Below, piece after piece: positions 17,681 through 28,818 of a stretch of 64,000 bases of DNA (the first letter of the stretch is position 1; each line of letters begins with the position of its first letter). The stretch is from Crocinitomicaceae bacterium (lineage in GTDB: Bacteria > Bacteroidota > Bacteroidia > Flavobacteriales_D > Sanyastnellaceae). The stretch covers positions 1 to 64,000 of the forward strand of contig PACT01000024.1 of assembly GCA_002700285.1 (NCBI GenBank), given 5' to 3'. Under the pieces are notes generated by a model that was given only the letters and a program-made list of their open reading frames with translations, was not told the origin of the DNA and did no database searches. Position numbers and translations under genes: made by a program.

Positions 17681-20455
17681 TTATTCAACAATAAGACCTT
17701 TTCCACCAACCAAATGCAAGGTACCTGATATTTTCTCAGGAACGATGCCTTCCAAACGTCTGGTATAAACAACAGCTGTATAGTAATAGACACCATCAGG
17801 CATACGTTCACCCGTCTCGAAGTGAGTACCATCCCAATTGACATTGGGATCGAGCGTATAAAACACGGGGACACCCCATCTGTTATTTATTACAAAATCT
17901 ACGCTATCAACAAACTTCCAAGGGAATGACTGAAAGACATCGTTCATGTTGTCCTGATTTGGAGAGAACACATTCGGTAGAAAGTAAAAAGGACAGTTGT
18001 CGACACATTGAATGTTTGAGAACGCACTCTCGTTTCGTCGATATTCACCATCAGGTCCTATGTTTAAACTATCCAATGCTGTCACAGCAAAACATCCCGC
18101 AATACTGCCCTCCTCCCCTTCTTCATTAAATATAAAAGAAGTGTCCAATGCGACCACGCCATCATTGTCAAAAACGGCATAGGGCTTGAGTGAATCGTCT
18201 TCGAAAGGAGCCCAGTACAAAATATACCCCATTACATCATCTGCACATCCATCAGTCTCATGCCATGAGATAACGTCAATCTCTTGAGGGCAATCTGGAT
18301 CTACTTGTAAAACAGGCGGACAGGGAGGTGTGAAATCGTAGGGGGTGGCACAAACGATTTGGGCTGCATTACGCAGAGGTGTTTCGATATCTGAAGCATC
18401 ATAATTTCCCTCAGAAATAACTCTATAACAATACTCTAACCCATTAACTAAGTCCGAATCTTCATATAAAAATGACTGATAAATGGGGAAAGCCTGCCCG
18501 CCTCCTGGCGCCACAACACCGGATATATCAACGCCCACCTCAACCGTGTCGAGAGGGGAGAAATTCAGTTCTAAAGGGCCTTTGCGTTCCAAATAGAATA
18601 CTGTATTCGACCACGGCACGGTCGCCTTAAGTTGCAGTTCAATTCTATTGTCGTTCGGGGTGGGCGTCAAGAATGGGGTTTGGGCTGGGATACTCACACC
18701 AATCATTTGGTCTCCAGCAATGGTTCCTGACCACGCCTCCACCTTATACGTGCTCACTTCAGTTTCTGTATCTACTTCAACGTGAATAAACGTCGTATCT
18801 AAAGCGAATATATCTAAGGGGGAAGATACCGAAGGACCAATTGTTGAGACTTCAACAGCTTCTTCTGCCCCATGCAAATGAAACACTTTATAAAAATACG
18901 GCCCTGGAAAAGCCATGGTGTCCATTTCTGTAGGAGGTGACCAACCCACGTTCACGACTCCTTCAACAGCATCTGTCACCACAACGTCAGCATGCGTCAT
19001 CACAGGCACATCTTTTACGATGGTTGCACATACATCGTCACTTGCAAGTGATTCAGAACCATCCTGAAATCTCATCACGATTCGATAACAGTAGGTCGCT
19101 CCGAAACTCAACATGTCTTCATCCACATAGCCTGTTTCGTCCAGATCTGGCAAACTGGCAACACGTTCATACCCCAATTCCTCAGGAACACCTGTTTCGC
19201 AGACAGTCGGACTCCACGCATCAGGATCAAGTTTCCTATAGATGTCGTGATACCCTGCATCCAATTGCCAACTTTCTAGATTCTCACTACATTCTCCACC
19301 AGTCCATCCAAGAAGGACTGTATTCCCTACTGTTTCAGCAATGACATTTTCTACTGGCGGAGCCACAACTCTAACATAGGCTGTAGAAATATCTGTCAAA
19401 GGAACTGCAGTGCCTTGATCGGTGGCTTTAAAAATGATTTGGTAAGGCGCAAGTCGAACTTCAGCACAGCTTGGCGCCCAGGCAAATTCACCTATGCCTC
19501 CTCCCAAATTCGTAAACACTGCTGGGTGGTTCACTTCACTGATAGGCCCACCGACGGCATTTAAAGTAAGGTTGTTCCCATCGGGGTCAGTAGCGTTAAT
19601 AAACCAAGTCAAAAAAGATCCTGCGACGATACATGTATCCGTCTGTTCTGAAATCTCTGGTGGTTGATTTGCACAAACTTGTACATCAATCTGCATGTCT
19701 CTCACGACTTCGCCCACTTTGCGTAACGATCCTGCAACTTCTCTCCATTCCTCTACGCGAATTGCAATATTGTATTCACCCACGAGTTGAGGACTGTTCC
19801 AAGTCACATCACCTGTAAGCGCGTCAATCGCAAACACGTCATCAGTGTTACTGACTTCATCAGGATAGATGTAAGTAGGTATGGGTTCACCATTAAAACC
19901 TCTACATGGCACCAAACTGAATTTAAGTAAGTCACCATCTTCATCAAAAGCTGCTGGGTTGTGAACCCAATCTCGATTTAGGCAAGCATTTTCTGTCGCT
20001 GGATTTAAAAGTTGTACGCTGTTGTTGTGTCCAGCTTCAGGATCAATAATAAGAAGTGACCGAATGGAAAATGGAGTATCAACTGACCCAATCATATTGA
20101 GAACACCCTCATTTCTGTTAGGGTCTTCCACCTTAAGCTCAAATAAGCCTGGCCCTCCGTATGTATGCGTACCTTTATAAGTATTCACTTGAATATCTCC
20201 TACGAGGATATTGATGGACTGTCTATTAAGTGAATCATATGCCAAACCATTTTCATCTCCCCACCTCAAATACAAAACAGGCCTGTCAGCAAAAGCAGAT
20301 GCCTTGGTATAGGTGGTGACTAATACCTCATACGTTAACCCTTCAAGATGACTGTAGGTTATTTCGCCAGCTCTGTTGTGCGTAGCATTCGCAGTCAAGG
20401 CGAAAAACATGACGCCAACTGAAAGAAAAAACGTCTTTAGTAGGTGGATAAACAT
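17681..20455 (-). CDS. Large secreted protein with T9SS type B (gliding-motility-associated) C-terminal sorting domain
   Basis: Signal peptide; Ig/FnIII-like repeats; C-terminus FLPNVFSPNQDNMNDVF..VINNRWGVPVF..WDGTHFETGERMPDGVYYYTAVVY. Confidence 0.92.
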   Translation of the reverse strand: MFIHLLKTFFLSVGVMFFALTANATHNRAGEITYSHLEGLTYEVLVTTYTKASAFADRPVLYLRWGDENGLAYDSLNRQSINILVGDIQVNTYKGTHTYGGPGLFELKVEDPNRNEGVLNMIGSVDTPFSIRSLLIIDPEAGHNNSVQLLNPATENACLNRDWVHNPAAFDEDGDLLKFSLVPCRGFNGEPIPTYIYPDEVSNTDDVFAIDALTGDVTWNSPQLVGEYNIAIRVEEWREVAGSLRKVGEVVRDMQIDVQVCANQPPEISEQTDTCIVAGSFLTWFINATDPDGNNLTLNAVGGPISEVNHPAVFTNLGGGIGEFAWAPSCAEVRLAPYQIIFKATDQGTAVPLTDISTAYVRVVAPPVENVIAETVGNTVLLGWTGGECSENLESWQLDAGYHDIYRKLDPDAWSPTVCETGVPEELGYERVASLPDLDETGYVDEDMLSFGATYCYRIVMRFQDGSESLASDDVCATIVKDVPVMTHADVVVTDAVEGVVNVGWSPPTEMDTMAFPGPYFYKVFHLHGAEEAVEVSTIGPSVSSPLDIFALDTTFIHVEVDTETEVSTYKVEAWSGTIAGDQMIGVSIPAQTPFLTPTPNDNRIELQLKATVPWSNTVFYLERKGPLELNFSPLDTVEVGVDISGVVAPGGGQAFPIYQSFLYEDSDLVNGLEYCYRVISEGNYDASDIETPLRNAAQIVCATPYDFTPPCPPVLQVDPDCPQEIDVISWHETDGCADDVMGYILYWAPFEDDSLKPYAVFDNDGVVALDTSFIFNEEGEEGSIAGCFAVTALDSLNIGPDGEYRRNESAFSNIQCVDNCPFYFLPNVFSPNQDNMNDVFQSFPWKFVDSVDFVINNRWGVPVFYTLDPNVNWDGTHFETGERMPDGVYYYTAVVYTRRLEGIVPEKISGTLHLVGGKGLIVE

Positions 20456-20535
20456 AGACGACTAAGTTACATCACGACTGTGGCACGAACGCGAGGTTTT
20501 GATGGCTACCTTTGAGATTCATAAAACAACAACTT

Positions 20536-21591
20536 ATGCGAATAGGACTTACTTCAGGCGACCCAAATGGAATAGGTGTTGAAACCATTTTAAACGTTTT
20601 TGCGGACGATAGAATGTTGATCGGACTTACGCCAGTTTTATACGCTTCTCCAGTTCTTATTGCCAAAAATCTTGAGGCTATAGGCTTAAAAGATCTAAAC
20701 TGGAGTGAAGTAGATTCAGCTGAAAACGCGAAACAAGGACAGCTTAACATACTCAATATCTCTGTTGATGACTTCAATCACCGACCTGGGGCATTAACTG
20801 CTGAGGCTGGACACTATGCTTATAAATCACTTGAGTGCGCTGTTGAAGACCTTGCAGCTAGCAAGGTCGATGTGCTTGTGACAGCGCCGATTAACAAAGA
20901 GGCCATAACGCAATCTGGATTTAAATTTCCAGGTCACACTGAGTATTTGGCCCACATCGCAAACGCGGAGGATGTATTAATGTTTCTCGTCGCAGAAAAC
21001 CTTCGCATAGGAATTGTAACAGGGCATATCGCACTCAAGGATGTTGCGTCCAATCTCACTGAAAAAAGCATCAAAAGCAAACTAAATCTGATGCACGAAT
21101 CCCTCGCGCGAGATTTCGGATGTGTGACGCCGAGAATAGCGGTTTTAGGACTCAATCCACATGCTGGAGACAACGGACTGATGGGAAATGAAGAACAAAA
21201 CATGATCTCACCTGTCATTAAAGAAGCAAAGACTTCTGGCATGAACGTTTTCGGACCTTTTGCAGCAGATGGGTTTTTCGGCTCTGGCGCACACAAAGAT
21301 TTTGATGGCGTTCTTGCGATGTATCACGACCAAGGACTGGCGCCTTTCAAAGCGATGAGTTTTGGCAGAGGCGTGAACTTTACGGCAGGGTTACCCATTG
21401 TCAGAACCAGCCCAGATCATGGAACAGGCTTTGATATTGCAGGCAAAGGCACAGCATCTTCAGACTCGATGCGCACAGCAATATTTCTTGCGCAGGATAT
21501 TCATAAAAGCAGAGTTGAGCACAAACAATTAACGTCAAATCCACTAGAAATTGCACCCCCTAAACGCGATTATCGCGACTCTCGACGTTAA
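20536..21591 (+). CDS. pdxA: 4-hydroxythreonine-4-phosphate dehydrogenase
   Basis: MRIGLTSGDPNGIGVE, TAPINKEAITQSGFKFPGHTEYLA, GLNPHAGDNGLMG, MYHDQGLAPFKAMSFGRGVNFTAGLPIVRTSPDHGTGFDIAGKG. Confidence 0.97.
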   Translation: MRIGLTSGDPNGIGVETILNVFADDRMLIGLTPVLYASPVLIAKNLEAIGLKDLNWSEVDSAENAKQGQLNILNISVDDFNHRPGALTAEAGHYAYKSLECAVEDLAASKVDVLVTAPINKEAITQSGFKFPGHTEYLAHIANAEDVLMFLVAENLRIGIVTGHIALKDVASNLTEKSIKSKLNLMHESLARDFGCVTPRIAVLGLNPHAGDNGLMGNEEQNMISPVIKEAKTSGMNVFGPFAADGFFGSGAHKDFDGVLAMYHDQGLAPFKAMSFGRGVNFTAGLPIVRTSPDHGTGFDIAGKGTASSDSMRTAIFLAQDIHKSRVEHKQLTSNPLEIAPPKRDYRDSRR

Positions 21592-21604
21592 TTACAGAAA
21601 ATTA

Positions 21605-21635
21605 TTGGGAAGCAGCGATCTATACACTATCTTTG
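21605..21635 (+). promoter_or_regulatory. Candidate Bacteroidota sigma-ABfr-type promoter (TTG-N20-TATCTTTG)
   Basis: TTG at 21605-21607 and TATCTTTG (TAnnTTTG) at 21628-21635, 21 bp before the DUF177 start. Confidence 0.5.
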
Positions 21636-21656
21636 CCGTCCCGAAATTTGGACGGA

Positions 21657-22160
21657 ATGAATCCCTTGGCATACTATAAAATCCCATTTATGGGTCTTAA
21701 GCCTGGTAATCACGAATTCCGAATGGACGTGGACCCTGAGTTCTTTGCTTGCTTCCCTGAATCAGAAATCCAGAGTGCCCAAGGCGCTGTGGATATCGTG
21801 CTAGAGTATTCGGTCACTACAATGACCTTACGCCTTGCACTAGATCTCACATGGAAGGTGCCTTGTGGACGTTGTCTAGAGGAACTTTCCTATCCGCTTC
21901 AACACGAAGAGCAAATTGCAATTCGATATGGAGATGAAACTGAGTATTCTGACACGTTGTGGATTCTAGGTAAAAATGAGTTTGAATTAGATCTAAGCCA
22001 AACCATTTACGAGATGGCTCATGTCTCTCGACCTACGAACCGAGTTCATGAAAATGAATCCGATTGCGATCCAAATATGCTCGGTTTCACGATGAATGAT
22101 TCAGAAGTAGAAAGTAAAAAACAAACGGACCCTCGTTGGGACGCATTGAAGAAATTGTAA
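21657..22160 (+). CDS. DUF177 (YceD-like) protein
   Basis: [29 protein letters not shown]; immediately upstream of rpmF as in many bacteria. Confidence 0.85.
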   Translation: MNPLAYYKIPFMGLKPGNHEFRMDVDPEFFACFPESEIQSAQGAVDIVLEYSVTTMTLRLALDLTWKVPCGRCLEELSYPLQHEEQIAIRYGDETEYSDTLWILGKNEFELDLSQTIYEMAHVSRPTNRVHENESDCDPNMLGFTMNDSEVESKKQTDPRWDALKKL

Positions 22161-22170
22161 TAACACCGAA

Positions 22171-22359
22171 ATGGCACATCCAAAAAACCGGCAGAGTAGT
22201 ACGCGTACACGTAAACGTCGTACGCACTACAAGGCAACAGCACCTAACGTAAGCACCTGCCCTACAACTGGTCAACCACATATGTTCCATCGTGCCCACT
22301 GGCACGAAGGAAAGCTATACTATAAAGGTAAAGTTGTGATGGAACGCGAAGAAGCGTAA
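22171..22359 (+). CDS. rpmF: 50S ribosomal protein L32 (bL32)
   Basis: [52 protein letters not shown]. Confidence 0.97.
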   Translation: MAHPKNRQSSTRTRKRRTHYKATAPNVSTCPTTGQPHMFHRAHWHEGKLYYKGKVVMEREEA

Positions 22360-22400
22360 ACTTTATTGGGGGTAGTGCGTATTTATTCTCTTGTAAATTG

Positions 22401-22423
22401 AAGGGGGCTTCTGCCCCCTTTTT
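22401..22423 (+). terminator. Rho-independent terminator after rpmF
   Basis: AAGGGGGC-TTCT-GCCCCCTT followed by TTT: perfect 8-bp stem, 4-nt loop, T-tract. Confidence 0.85.
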
Positions 22424-22513
22424 CTATTTCTTAGCGTTTTATTCACTCATGGTTATCCACCAATCGACGTTAAGACTCCTGATAAATTTATTAAAGAGTA
22501 CGAAATAGCCGTA

Positions 22514-22521
22514 TACCTTTG
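22514..22521 (+). promoter_or_regulatory. Candidate Bacteroidota -7 element upstream of fabH
   Basis: TACCTTTG matches TAnnTTTG, about 20 bp before the fabH ATG and downstream of a terminator. No convincing -33 element seen. Confidence 0.4.
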
Positions 22522-22539
22522 GACAACAATAATAATTTC

Positions 22540-23532
22540 ATGCGAGCAGCAATTACATCTGTAGCGGGATACGTCCCTGAGGATACTCTTACAAATGAAG
22601 ACCTCTCAAAAATGGTCGATACAAACGACGAGTGGATAAAATCTCGTACGGGTATATCAAAACGTCACATCCTTAAGGACCCTACAAAAGCATCCTCATT
22701 TATGGGGGCTGAAGCCGTGAAGGAACTTTGTAAAAAACGAGGCATTGACCCGACTGAAATCGATGTCATTATCACGGCAACCGTAACGCCTGACATGCTT
22801 TTTCCTTCAACAGCAAATTTAATCGCTCAAAAAGTGGGTGCGACAAAAGCATGGGGATTCGATTTAAGTGCCGCTTGCTCAGGGTTCCTATTTGCCCTCA
22901 CTACAGGCACTCAATTTATTGAAAATGGGACTTACAAGAAAGTCGTCATTGTGGGAGCAGATAAAATGAGCTCTATCGTGGACTATACAGATCGCACCAC
23001 TTGTGTTCTTTTTGGGGACGGTGCTGGAGCCGTCTTATTAGAACCAAGTGAAGATGATAATGGAATTATTGACCACATTCATTACTGTGATGGAGAAGGA
23101 GCCGAGTCTCTTCGTCAGGCAGGTGGTGGGTCATTGAATCCAGCATCACATGAAACCGTGGACAAGAAAATGCATTTCTTATACCAAGATGGAAAACCCG
23201 TGTTCAAAGCAGCAGTGACAGGAATGGCTGATGTGAGTTATGAGATTATGGAGCGAAACGGACTGACTGGAGATGACGTTGCTTGGCTTGTGCCTCACCA
23301 AGCAAATCTTCGGATTATAGATGCCACTCAAAGGCGAATGGGAGTGGATAAAGAGAAAGTAATGATCAACATCCAGGACTACGGAAACACAACAGCAGCA
23401 ACAATCCCATTGTGCATTAGAGATTGGGAGTCCCAACTAAAAAAAGGGGACAATCTTATTTTGGCGGCATTTGGAGGTGGCTTCACTTGGGGATCTATTT
23501 ATTTGAAATGGGCATACGACGCTAAATCTTAA
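22540..23532 (+). CDS. fabH: 3-oxoacyl-ACP synthase III
   Basis: [68 protein letters not shown]. Confidence 0.97.
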   Translation: MRAAITSVAGYVPEDTLTNEDLSKMVDTNDEWIKSRTGISKRHILKDPTKASSFMGAEAVKELCKKRGIDPTEIDVIITATVTPDMLFPSTANLIAQKVGATKAWGFDLSAACSGFLFALTTGTQFIENGTYKKVVIVGADKMSSIVDYTDRTTCVLFGDGAGAVLLEPSEDDNGIIDHIHYCDGEGAESLRQAGGGSLNPASHETVDKKMHFLYQDGKPVFKAAVTGMADVSYEIMERNGLTGDDVAWLVPHQANLRIIDATQRRMGVDKEKVMINIQDYGNTTAATIPLCIRDWESQLKKGDNLILAAFGGGFTWGSIYLKWAYDAKS

Positions 23533-23572
23533 CTTCCAGGTATTACCTTTCGGACCTGAAAATCATGATATC

Positions 23573-24094
23573 ATGAAATTAAATGAAATTCAAGACCTCA
23601 TCAAGTTCATCGCAAAAACCGGTGTAACTGAGGTTGAAATAGAACAAAAGGACTTTAAAATAAACATAAAGTCTGAGATGCCTAAAGGGCGAAGAAGAGC
23701 AAGTGAAGACATTGCCGTGAAGACCATTCATGTCCCTCAGGAACCAACGGAACAAATACCAGTAACTGTAGTGGCACCACCTTCTCCTACTGTCGTCACA
23801 AAAGAACCTGTTGAAGCAACAGCGTCAAATGCCACAGTAGAAGACACATCCCACCTCATTGAAGTCAAGTCACCCATGATTGGTACCTTTTATCGCCGAC
23901 CAAGCCCAGACAAGGATCCTTTCAAAGATGTGGGAGACAGAATTAAAGATGGCGATGTGGTGTGCGTCATCGAAGCGATGAAGCTGTTCAACGAAATCGA
24001 GTCTGAGGTCACAGGTAAAATCGTCAAATTCCTTGTAGAAGATAACAATCCTGTGGAATACGACCAGCCTTTATTCATCGTCGACCCTACTTGA
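23573..24094 (+). CDS. accB: Acetyl-CoA carboxylase biotin carboxyl carrier protein
   Basis: C-terminal biotinyl domain [16 protein letters not shown]...[16 protein letters not shown]; proline/valine-rich linker. Confidence 0.96.
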   Translation: MKLNEIQDLIKFIAKTGVTEVEIEQKDFKINIKSEMPKGRRRASEDIAVKTIHVPQEPTEQIPVTVVAPPSPTVVTKEPVEATASNATVEDTSHLIEVKSPMIGTFYRRPSPDKDPFKDVGDRIKDGDVVCVIEAMKLFNEIESEVTGKIVKFLVEDNNPVEYDQPLFIVDPT

Positions 24095-24116
24095 TTTAAC
24101 CCTTAAACTCAAAGTC

Positions 24117-25451
24117 ATGTTTAAGAAAATCCTCATTGCAAATAGAGGCGAAATCGCATTACGCGTGATTCGCACATGTAGAGAAATGGGCATCGCTACC
24201 GTAGCAGTCTACTCTACTGCTGACAAAGACAGCCTGCCGGTAAGGTTCGCTGATGAAGCTGTTTGTATCGGCCCTCCCAAAAGTTCCGAGAGTTACCTGA
24301 ATATCCCCAACATCATTGCTGCCGCAGAAATCACCAATGCAGATGCCATCCATCCTGGGTATGGATTTCTATCTGAAAATTCCGCTTTCTCTAGAATTTG
24401 TAGAGAAAATGATATCAAATTTATAGGTGCTAGCCCTGAGATGATTGATTCTATGGGAGATAAGGCCGCTGCAAAGAACACGATGAAAAATGCAGGCGTG
24501 CCAACCATTCCTGGCTCTGAAGGCATTCTTCAAACCTATGAAGAGGCGGAAAAATGTGCAAATGACATGGGGTATCCAATCATGATCAAAGCAACTGCAG
24601 GAGGAGGAGGCAAGGGCATGGCAATGTGCAACAATAATGAAGAGCTCGCTTATGCTTGGGAAAACACAAGGCGAGAAGCTGCTGCAGCATTTGGTAACGA
24701 TGCAATGTATATGGAGAAGTTCATCGTCGAGCCGCGTCACATAGAAATACAAATTGCTTCTGACTACCGCGGCAAGGCCTGTCACTTGTCTGAACGAGAT
24801 TGTTCGATACAGCGTCGACATCAAAAACTTGTTGAAGAAACGCCTTCACCATTTATCACAAATAAACTACGTGAAAAAATGGGTGAAGCTGCTGTAAGAG
24901 CTGCTGAAGCGGTGAAATATGAAGGTGTGGGTACAGTTGAATTTCTTGTTGATGCAAACCGGGACTTCTACTTTATGGAGATGAATACGCGGATTCAAGT
25001 CGAACATACGATCACAGAAGAGGTCATCAATTACGACCTCGTCAAAGAGCAGATTAAGCTTGCAGCGCGTGAGAAAATAAGTGGACGCAATCATGTTCCT
25101 GCGATGCATGCAATTCAGTGTCGAATTAACGCTGAGGATCCGGACCGTAACTTTGCCCCTTGTCCAGGAACGATCACACATTACAATCAACCCGGAGGTC
25201 ATGGTGTACGATTAGACACTCATGTATACGCAGGCTATCGCATCCCTCCCTACTATGACAGTATGATTGCGAAACTTATCGTGGTTGCTCAAACCCGTGA
25301 AGAAGCGATTACAAAAATGGAGCGTGCACTTGATGAATACATCATTGAAGGTGTCAAGACCACGATTCCATTCCATCAGCGTTTGATGAAAAATGAAAAA
25401 TTTCGTGCTGGAAACTTCACAACAAAGTTTCTGGAAGAGGAAGAAATCTAA
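24117..25451 (+). CDS. accC: Acetyl-CoA carboxylase, biotin carboxylase subunit
   Basis: [65 protein letters not shown]. Confidence 0.97.
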   Translation: MFKKILIANRGEIALRVIRTCREMGIATVAVYSTADKDSLPVRFADEAVCIGPPKSSESYLNIPNIIAAAEITNADAIHPGYGFLSENSAFSRICRENDIKFIGASPEMIDSMGDKAAAKNTMKNAGVPTIPGSEGILQTYEEAEKCANDMGYPIMIKATAGGGGKGMAMCNNNEELAYAWENTRREAAAAFGNDAMYMEKFIVEPRHIEIQIASDYRGKACHLSERDCSIQRRHQKLVEETPSPFITNKLREKMGEAAVRAAEAVKYEGVGTVEFLVDANRDFYFMEMNTRIQVEHTITEEVINYDLVKEQIKLAAREKISGRNHVPAMHAIQCRINAEDPDRNFAPCPGTITHYNQPGGHGVRLDTHVYAGYRIPPYYDSMIAKLIVVAQTREEAITKMERALDEYIIEGVKTTIPFHQRLMKNEKFRAGNFTTKFLEEEEI

Positions 25452-25452
25452 G

Positions 25453-25941
25453 CTACTTCTTGTTTAGAATTGATGTGGTGCTATGTCCAGGCAAGAGTGG
25501 TATTGAGTGGACCGTCCCTCCAGCATTTCGAACTTCGTGAGACCCTACGATATAACGCGAGTGCGCAATATCTTCACATGTGGGATCATAGTCCCCGCCC
25601 TTAACGAGTACATCTGGTGAGAGCGCCGATATTAATTCTAGTGGTGTGTTTTGGGAGAAAACAGTGACTGCATCTACACACGTAAGGGAAGAAAGAAGTT
25701 TGGCTCTGTCCCTGTCGCTATGTATGGGGCGGTCTGGACCTTTGCCAAGTTTGCGCACACTAGAGTCAGAATTAATCCCCACAACCAATCGAGTTCCATA
25801 AGATTTGGCAGATTCCAACGAATGAAGATGGCCTACATGGAGCAGGTCAAAAACGCCATTTGTAAATACAACTTTCTCCCCTTCAGAAGCCCATTTGGTT
25901 CTTAATTCAATCAATTCTGATAGCGTAAAAGATGACATCAT
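25453..25941 (-). CDS. D-glycero-beta-D-manno-heptose 1-phosphate adenylyltransferase-like nucleotidyltransferase (stand-alone RfaE2)
   Basis: VFTNGVFDLLHVGHLHSLESAKSYGTRLVVGINSDSSVRKLGKGPDRPI, LVKGGDY. Confidence 0.92.
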   Translation of the reverse strand: MMSSFTLSELIELRTKWASEGEKVVFTNGVFDLLHVGHLHSLESAKSYGTRLVVGINSDSSVRKLGKGPDRPIHSDRDRAKLLSSLTCVDAVTVFSQNTPLELISALSPDVLVKGGDYDPTCEDIAHSRYIVGSHEVRNAGGTVHSIPLLPGHSTTSILNKK

Positions 25942-26924
25942 TCAGGTGTGGATTTCTTCAAAGACATCCGAAAAGCAGCCAAGAAAAAATAGCCTAGGGT
26001 GCCAACAATAATAATCATGCCTGTTTGGGTCAACCAAACTACATTTCCAACTGAGACGCCTACAAGCTGATCATATCCTAACGACTCAAATCCTAAAGTC
26101 ACCGCCCATTGATAAGATCCGATGCCTCCTGGAGCCGGAAAAACCATCCCGAAACCTCCTGATACCATCACCCATACTGACTCAAAAATGCCAATTCCTC
26201 GGGAACCGTCCATAGAAATGAAAAGCCCATAAGACATCAAGAAGTACATGATCCAAATGAAAAACGTATGAAAAATGAATGCAATGCGACGTTTCATCAA
26301 GAGCACACTTTTAATTCCTTTGCCAATACCTAAAACAAATTCTACGATTTTTTTCTGAATCGGATGATTTGATGTTTTGGCGCTTCTTATCATGAATACG
26401 ATAAGAATGATTGCAATCACAAAGACAATGATGTAATTCTGAAACCCTGAACTGTCTGGTCGCTTTATTTTACCAAACAAACTGATGACAGCATCGTAAT
26501 TCGTGACAAGCGCAATCGACATAAATAGAAAGAGCATGATCAGATCTACAACTCTTTCTGTGATGACTGTCCCCAAAAGTTTGTTGACTGGGATATCATC
26601 CGTGGAATTTAGGGCGGCACAGCGGGCGACTTCACCAGACCTTGGAACAAATGTATTCGCGAAATATCCAAAAGCGACAGCGCACACTGCTCTGAAGCCT
26701 GACGCTTTGTATCCAAGGGGCTCTATCAACAACACCCATCTGTAACCTCGACTTACTATGGCCAGAAAACCCATCGTAAAAGTCATTGAAATTGCCCAAA
26801 TTGGTGCCGAAGACATGTAATTAAAAAGCTCGGATTTGTCTTCTACCATGTCCATCAGTTTTACAAATAGAAAGACACCTATTGCAAAAAATACAGAAAG
26901 AGTGAGCGCTTTTTTCCAATTCAT
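25938..26924 (-). CDS. UPF0104 / lysylphosphatidylglycerol synthase TM-region family (flippase-like) protein
   Basis: Polytopic; FANTFVPRSGEVARCAALN, FPAPGGIGSYQWAV motifs. Confidence 0.85.
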   Translation of the reverse strand: MNWKKALTLSVFFAIGVFLFVKLMDMVEDKSELFNYMSSAPIWAISMTFTMGFLAIVSRGYRWVLLIEPLGYKASGFRAVCAVAFGYFANTFVPRSGEVARCAALNSTDDIPVNKLLGTVITERVVDLIMLFLFMSIALVTNYDAVISLFGKIKRPDSSGFQNYIIVFVIAIILIVFMIRSAKTSNHPIQKKIVEFVLGIGKGIKSVLLMKRRIAFIFHTFFIWIMYFLMSYGLFISMDGSRGIGIFESVWVMVSGGFGMVFPAPGGIGSYQWAVTLGFESLGYDQLVGVSVGNVVWLTQTGMIIIVGTLGYFFLAAFRMSLKKSTPE

Positions 26925-26926
26925 AC

Positions 26927-27277
26927 TTAAAGAATGGTGTTGGTGCCTGTGTCCGGAAAAACAACCTTGGGGGTAAATGTTTTTGCCTCTTCAAGCGTCA
27001 TCATTCCATAGGCGATGACAATAATGACGTCCCCGGGCTGACATCGTCGGGCAGCAGGGCCATTAAGGCAAACTTGTCCAGTACCGCGTTCTCCTTTAAT
27101 GGTATAGGTCTCTAATCTCTCACCGTTATTGACATTGACAATTTGAACCTTCTCCCCTTCAATAAGGTCAGCCGCCTCCATAAGGTTTGGATCAAGCGAG
27201 ATACTCCCTACGTAATTCAAATCCGCCTCAGTGACTGTAAGTCGGTGTAGTTTTGAGCGCATTACTGTTATAAGCAT
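26927..27277 (-). CDS. panD: Aspartate 1-decarboxylase
   Basis: [24 protein letters not shown] (G-S self-cleavage site), [20 protein letters not shown]. Confidence 0.96.
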   Translation of the reverse strand: MLITVMRSKLHRLTVTEADLNYVGSISLDPNLMEAADLIEGEKVQIVNVNNGERLETYTIKGERGTGQVCLNGPAARRCQPGDVIIVIAYGMMTLEEAKTFTPKVVFPDTGTNTIL

Positions 27278-27341
27278 GGTGTAAAAGTATGCAATCTTTG
27301 ATTGTCGTTGCGTCTGTATTTCGCTAGGTTTAAAAAAACAT

Positions 27342-28811
27342 CTACAACACTTCCCACCTTAGCTCGACACGTCTATTTACAGCATGTACTTCAGGGGGAC
27401 AATCTGAAAATGGATCAGAGATATTTGGACAACGTTCTACCGGGAATCTTGCGCCCATACCACGCGTGCTAACATGTTCGGCATGAACGCCTTTAGAAAT
27501 TAACCACTCCTTGAACCAAATTGCCCTTTTTTGACTCAAATTTTCATTTGAATCTGTCGTCCCCGTAACATCAGCATGGCCTTCTAACACAAGCGCGAAC
27601 TCTTGGATTTTCACAATAAAATCTTCGGCGTTATTCTCCCACCATAACTCCAATTGGTCCTCAGAGTGAGATGTAGGCGTAGATACATTTAGGTCGAAGT
27701 AGAGTGTATAGATTGGAGGATAACGAGATGGGAGACCGCTTAAATCATTCAAATCATTCAAATCAAGATCATTGATTGAATCCAGAGGTAAGAAATCCAC
27801 AGATAGCGTACCTGATGTATTGACTGCATAGGTTCTCACAACCTCCCCTTCGGCATTCATGATCCGTACAACAGTTCCTTCAATAACAGGTGACTCTATC
27901 GACCCGATTCGCATAGACAAAACCCTGCTTGAGGGAAGCTCATCTAAAGAGATGAATCCTCGAGCGTCTGTGGTATTCTCAAAAATTGTCGCACCATGGG
28001 TAAATCCTGATGGTTCTACCCATTTAACTTCCACATCCGAAACTGGATTACCATCCAAGGTTAATTCCAAATAGAATCCTGTCGCGAGGGATTCATTTTT
28101 AGCTCTTGACAAGAGATAAACGTCAAAACCTTCTGCATGTGTTCGGTTAGAACAAACATACATCTCGTCATGATTCAGAACAACCAAAGAGAGATCGTCA
28201 GAATGAGAATTGATGGGGGAGTCAAGGACAGTTGCAAATTGCCATTGCAGATGACGAGGCGCAAAAAAGATGTCAAAGTCAGTCTCATTTCTGTTGGATG
28301 CAAAATAAAATCCATCCTGAATAAACTGAGGGTAAACTTCATCAGACGTAGAATTTAATGAGACCAACGGATACGCTTTTGACCAAAGAATCGAAGTCTC
28401 AGTCTTCTGAAATCTAGGTTTTGGAAGGGTGGAGCTGATGAACAAATCGTAATCAGGAGCCCCAGGGTAAGGACGAGCTGAAATCACCGCAAGGCCACGT
28501 TTCTCATCTATAGACACATGCTGAATTTCACCGAGTTCGTCCCAAGCTTCATCTCGTATTGCGACAATCGATACTTTTTCTGGTGTTCCAGGAAGTGCAG
28601 GGTTAGACACACGAGGTGACCTCACATGCACCCCTTCCTGTTTCAGATACACGTATGAAGAATCGACCCCGAATGGCACATCATGGCCTGAGGTATTGAG
28701 AGGTGAAACAGGATGTATGGTCCAAGGATTATGTGTCTGAGCGAAAAGAGAGTCAACACAAATGAAGACTACGAAAAACGTAATAATGGAAATAAGCAGT
28801 GTGTTTCTCAT
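27342..28811 (-). CDS. PD40/OmpA-family cell-envelope protein (start 28811 or 28835)
   Basis: PD40-like [25 protein letters not shown] and carboxypeptidase-regulatory-like middle; C-terminal OmpA peptidoglycan-binding domain [24 protein letters not shown]...[11 protein letters not shown]. Confidence 0.87.
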   Translation of the reverse strand: MRNTLLISIITFFVVFICVDSLFAQTHNPWTIHPVSPLNTSGHDVPFGVDSSYVYLKQEGVHVRSPRVSNPALPGTPEKVSIVAIRDEAWDELGEIQHVSIDEKRGLAVISARPYPGAPDYDLFISSTLPKPRFQKTETSILWSKAYPLVSLNSTSDEVYPQFIQDGFYFASNRNETDFDIFFAPRHLQWQFATVLDSPINSHSDDLSLVVLNHDEMYVCSNRTHAEGFDVYLLSRAKNESLATGFYLELTLDGNPVSDVEVKWVEPSGFTHGATIFENTTDARGFISLDELPSSRVLSMRIGSIESPVIEGTVVRIMNAEGEVVRTYAVNTSGTLSVDFLPLDSINDLDLNDLNDLSGLPSRYPPIYTLYFDLNVSTPTSHSEDQLELWWENNAEDFIVKIQEFALVLEGHADVTGTTDSNENLSQKRAIWFKEWLISKGVHAEHVSTRGMGARFPVERCPNISDPFSDCPPEVHAVNRRVELRWEVL

Positions 28812-28818
28812 CTCTGCA

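Noticed and set aside
18937-19344. 135-aa ORF antisense to the type B CTD protein
   Set aside because: His/Gln/Ser-rich composition arising from the opposite strand; no domain or plausible start context.
24369-24824. 151-aa ORF antisense to accC
   Set aside because: Antisense to conserved biotin carboxylase sequence; no independent coding evidence.
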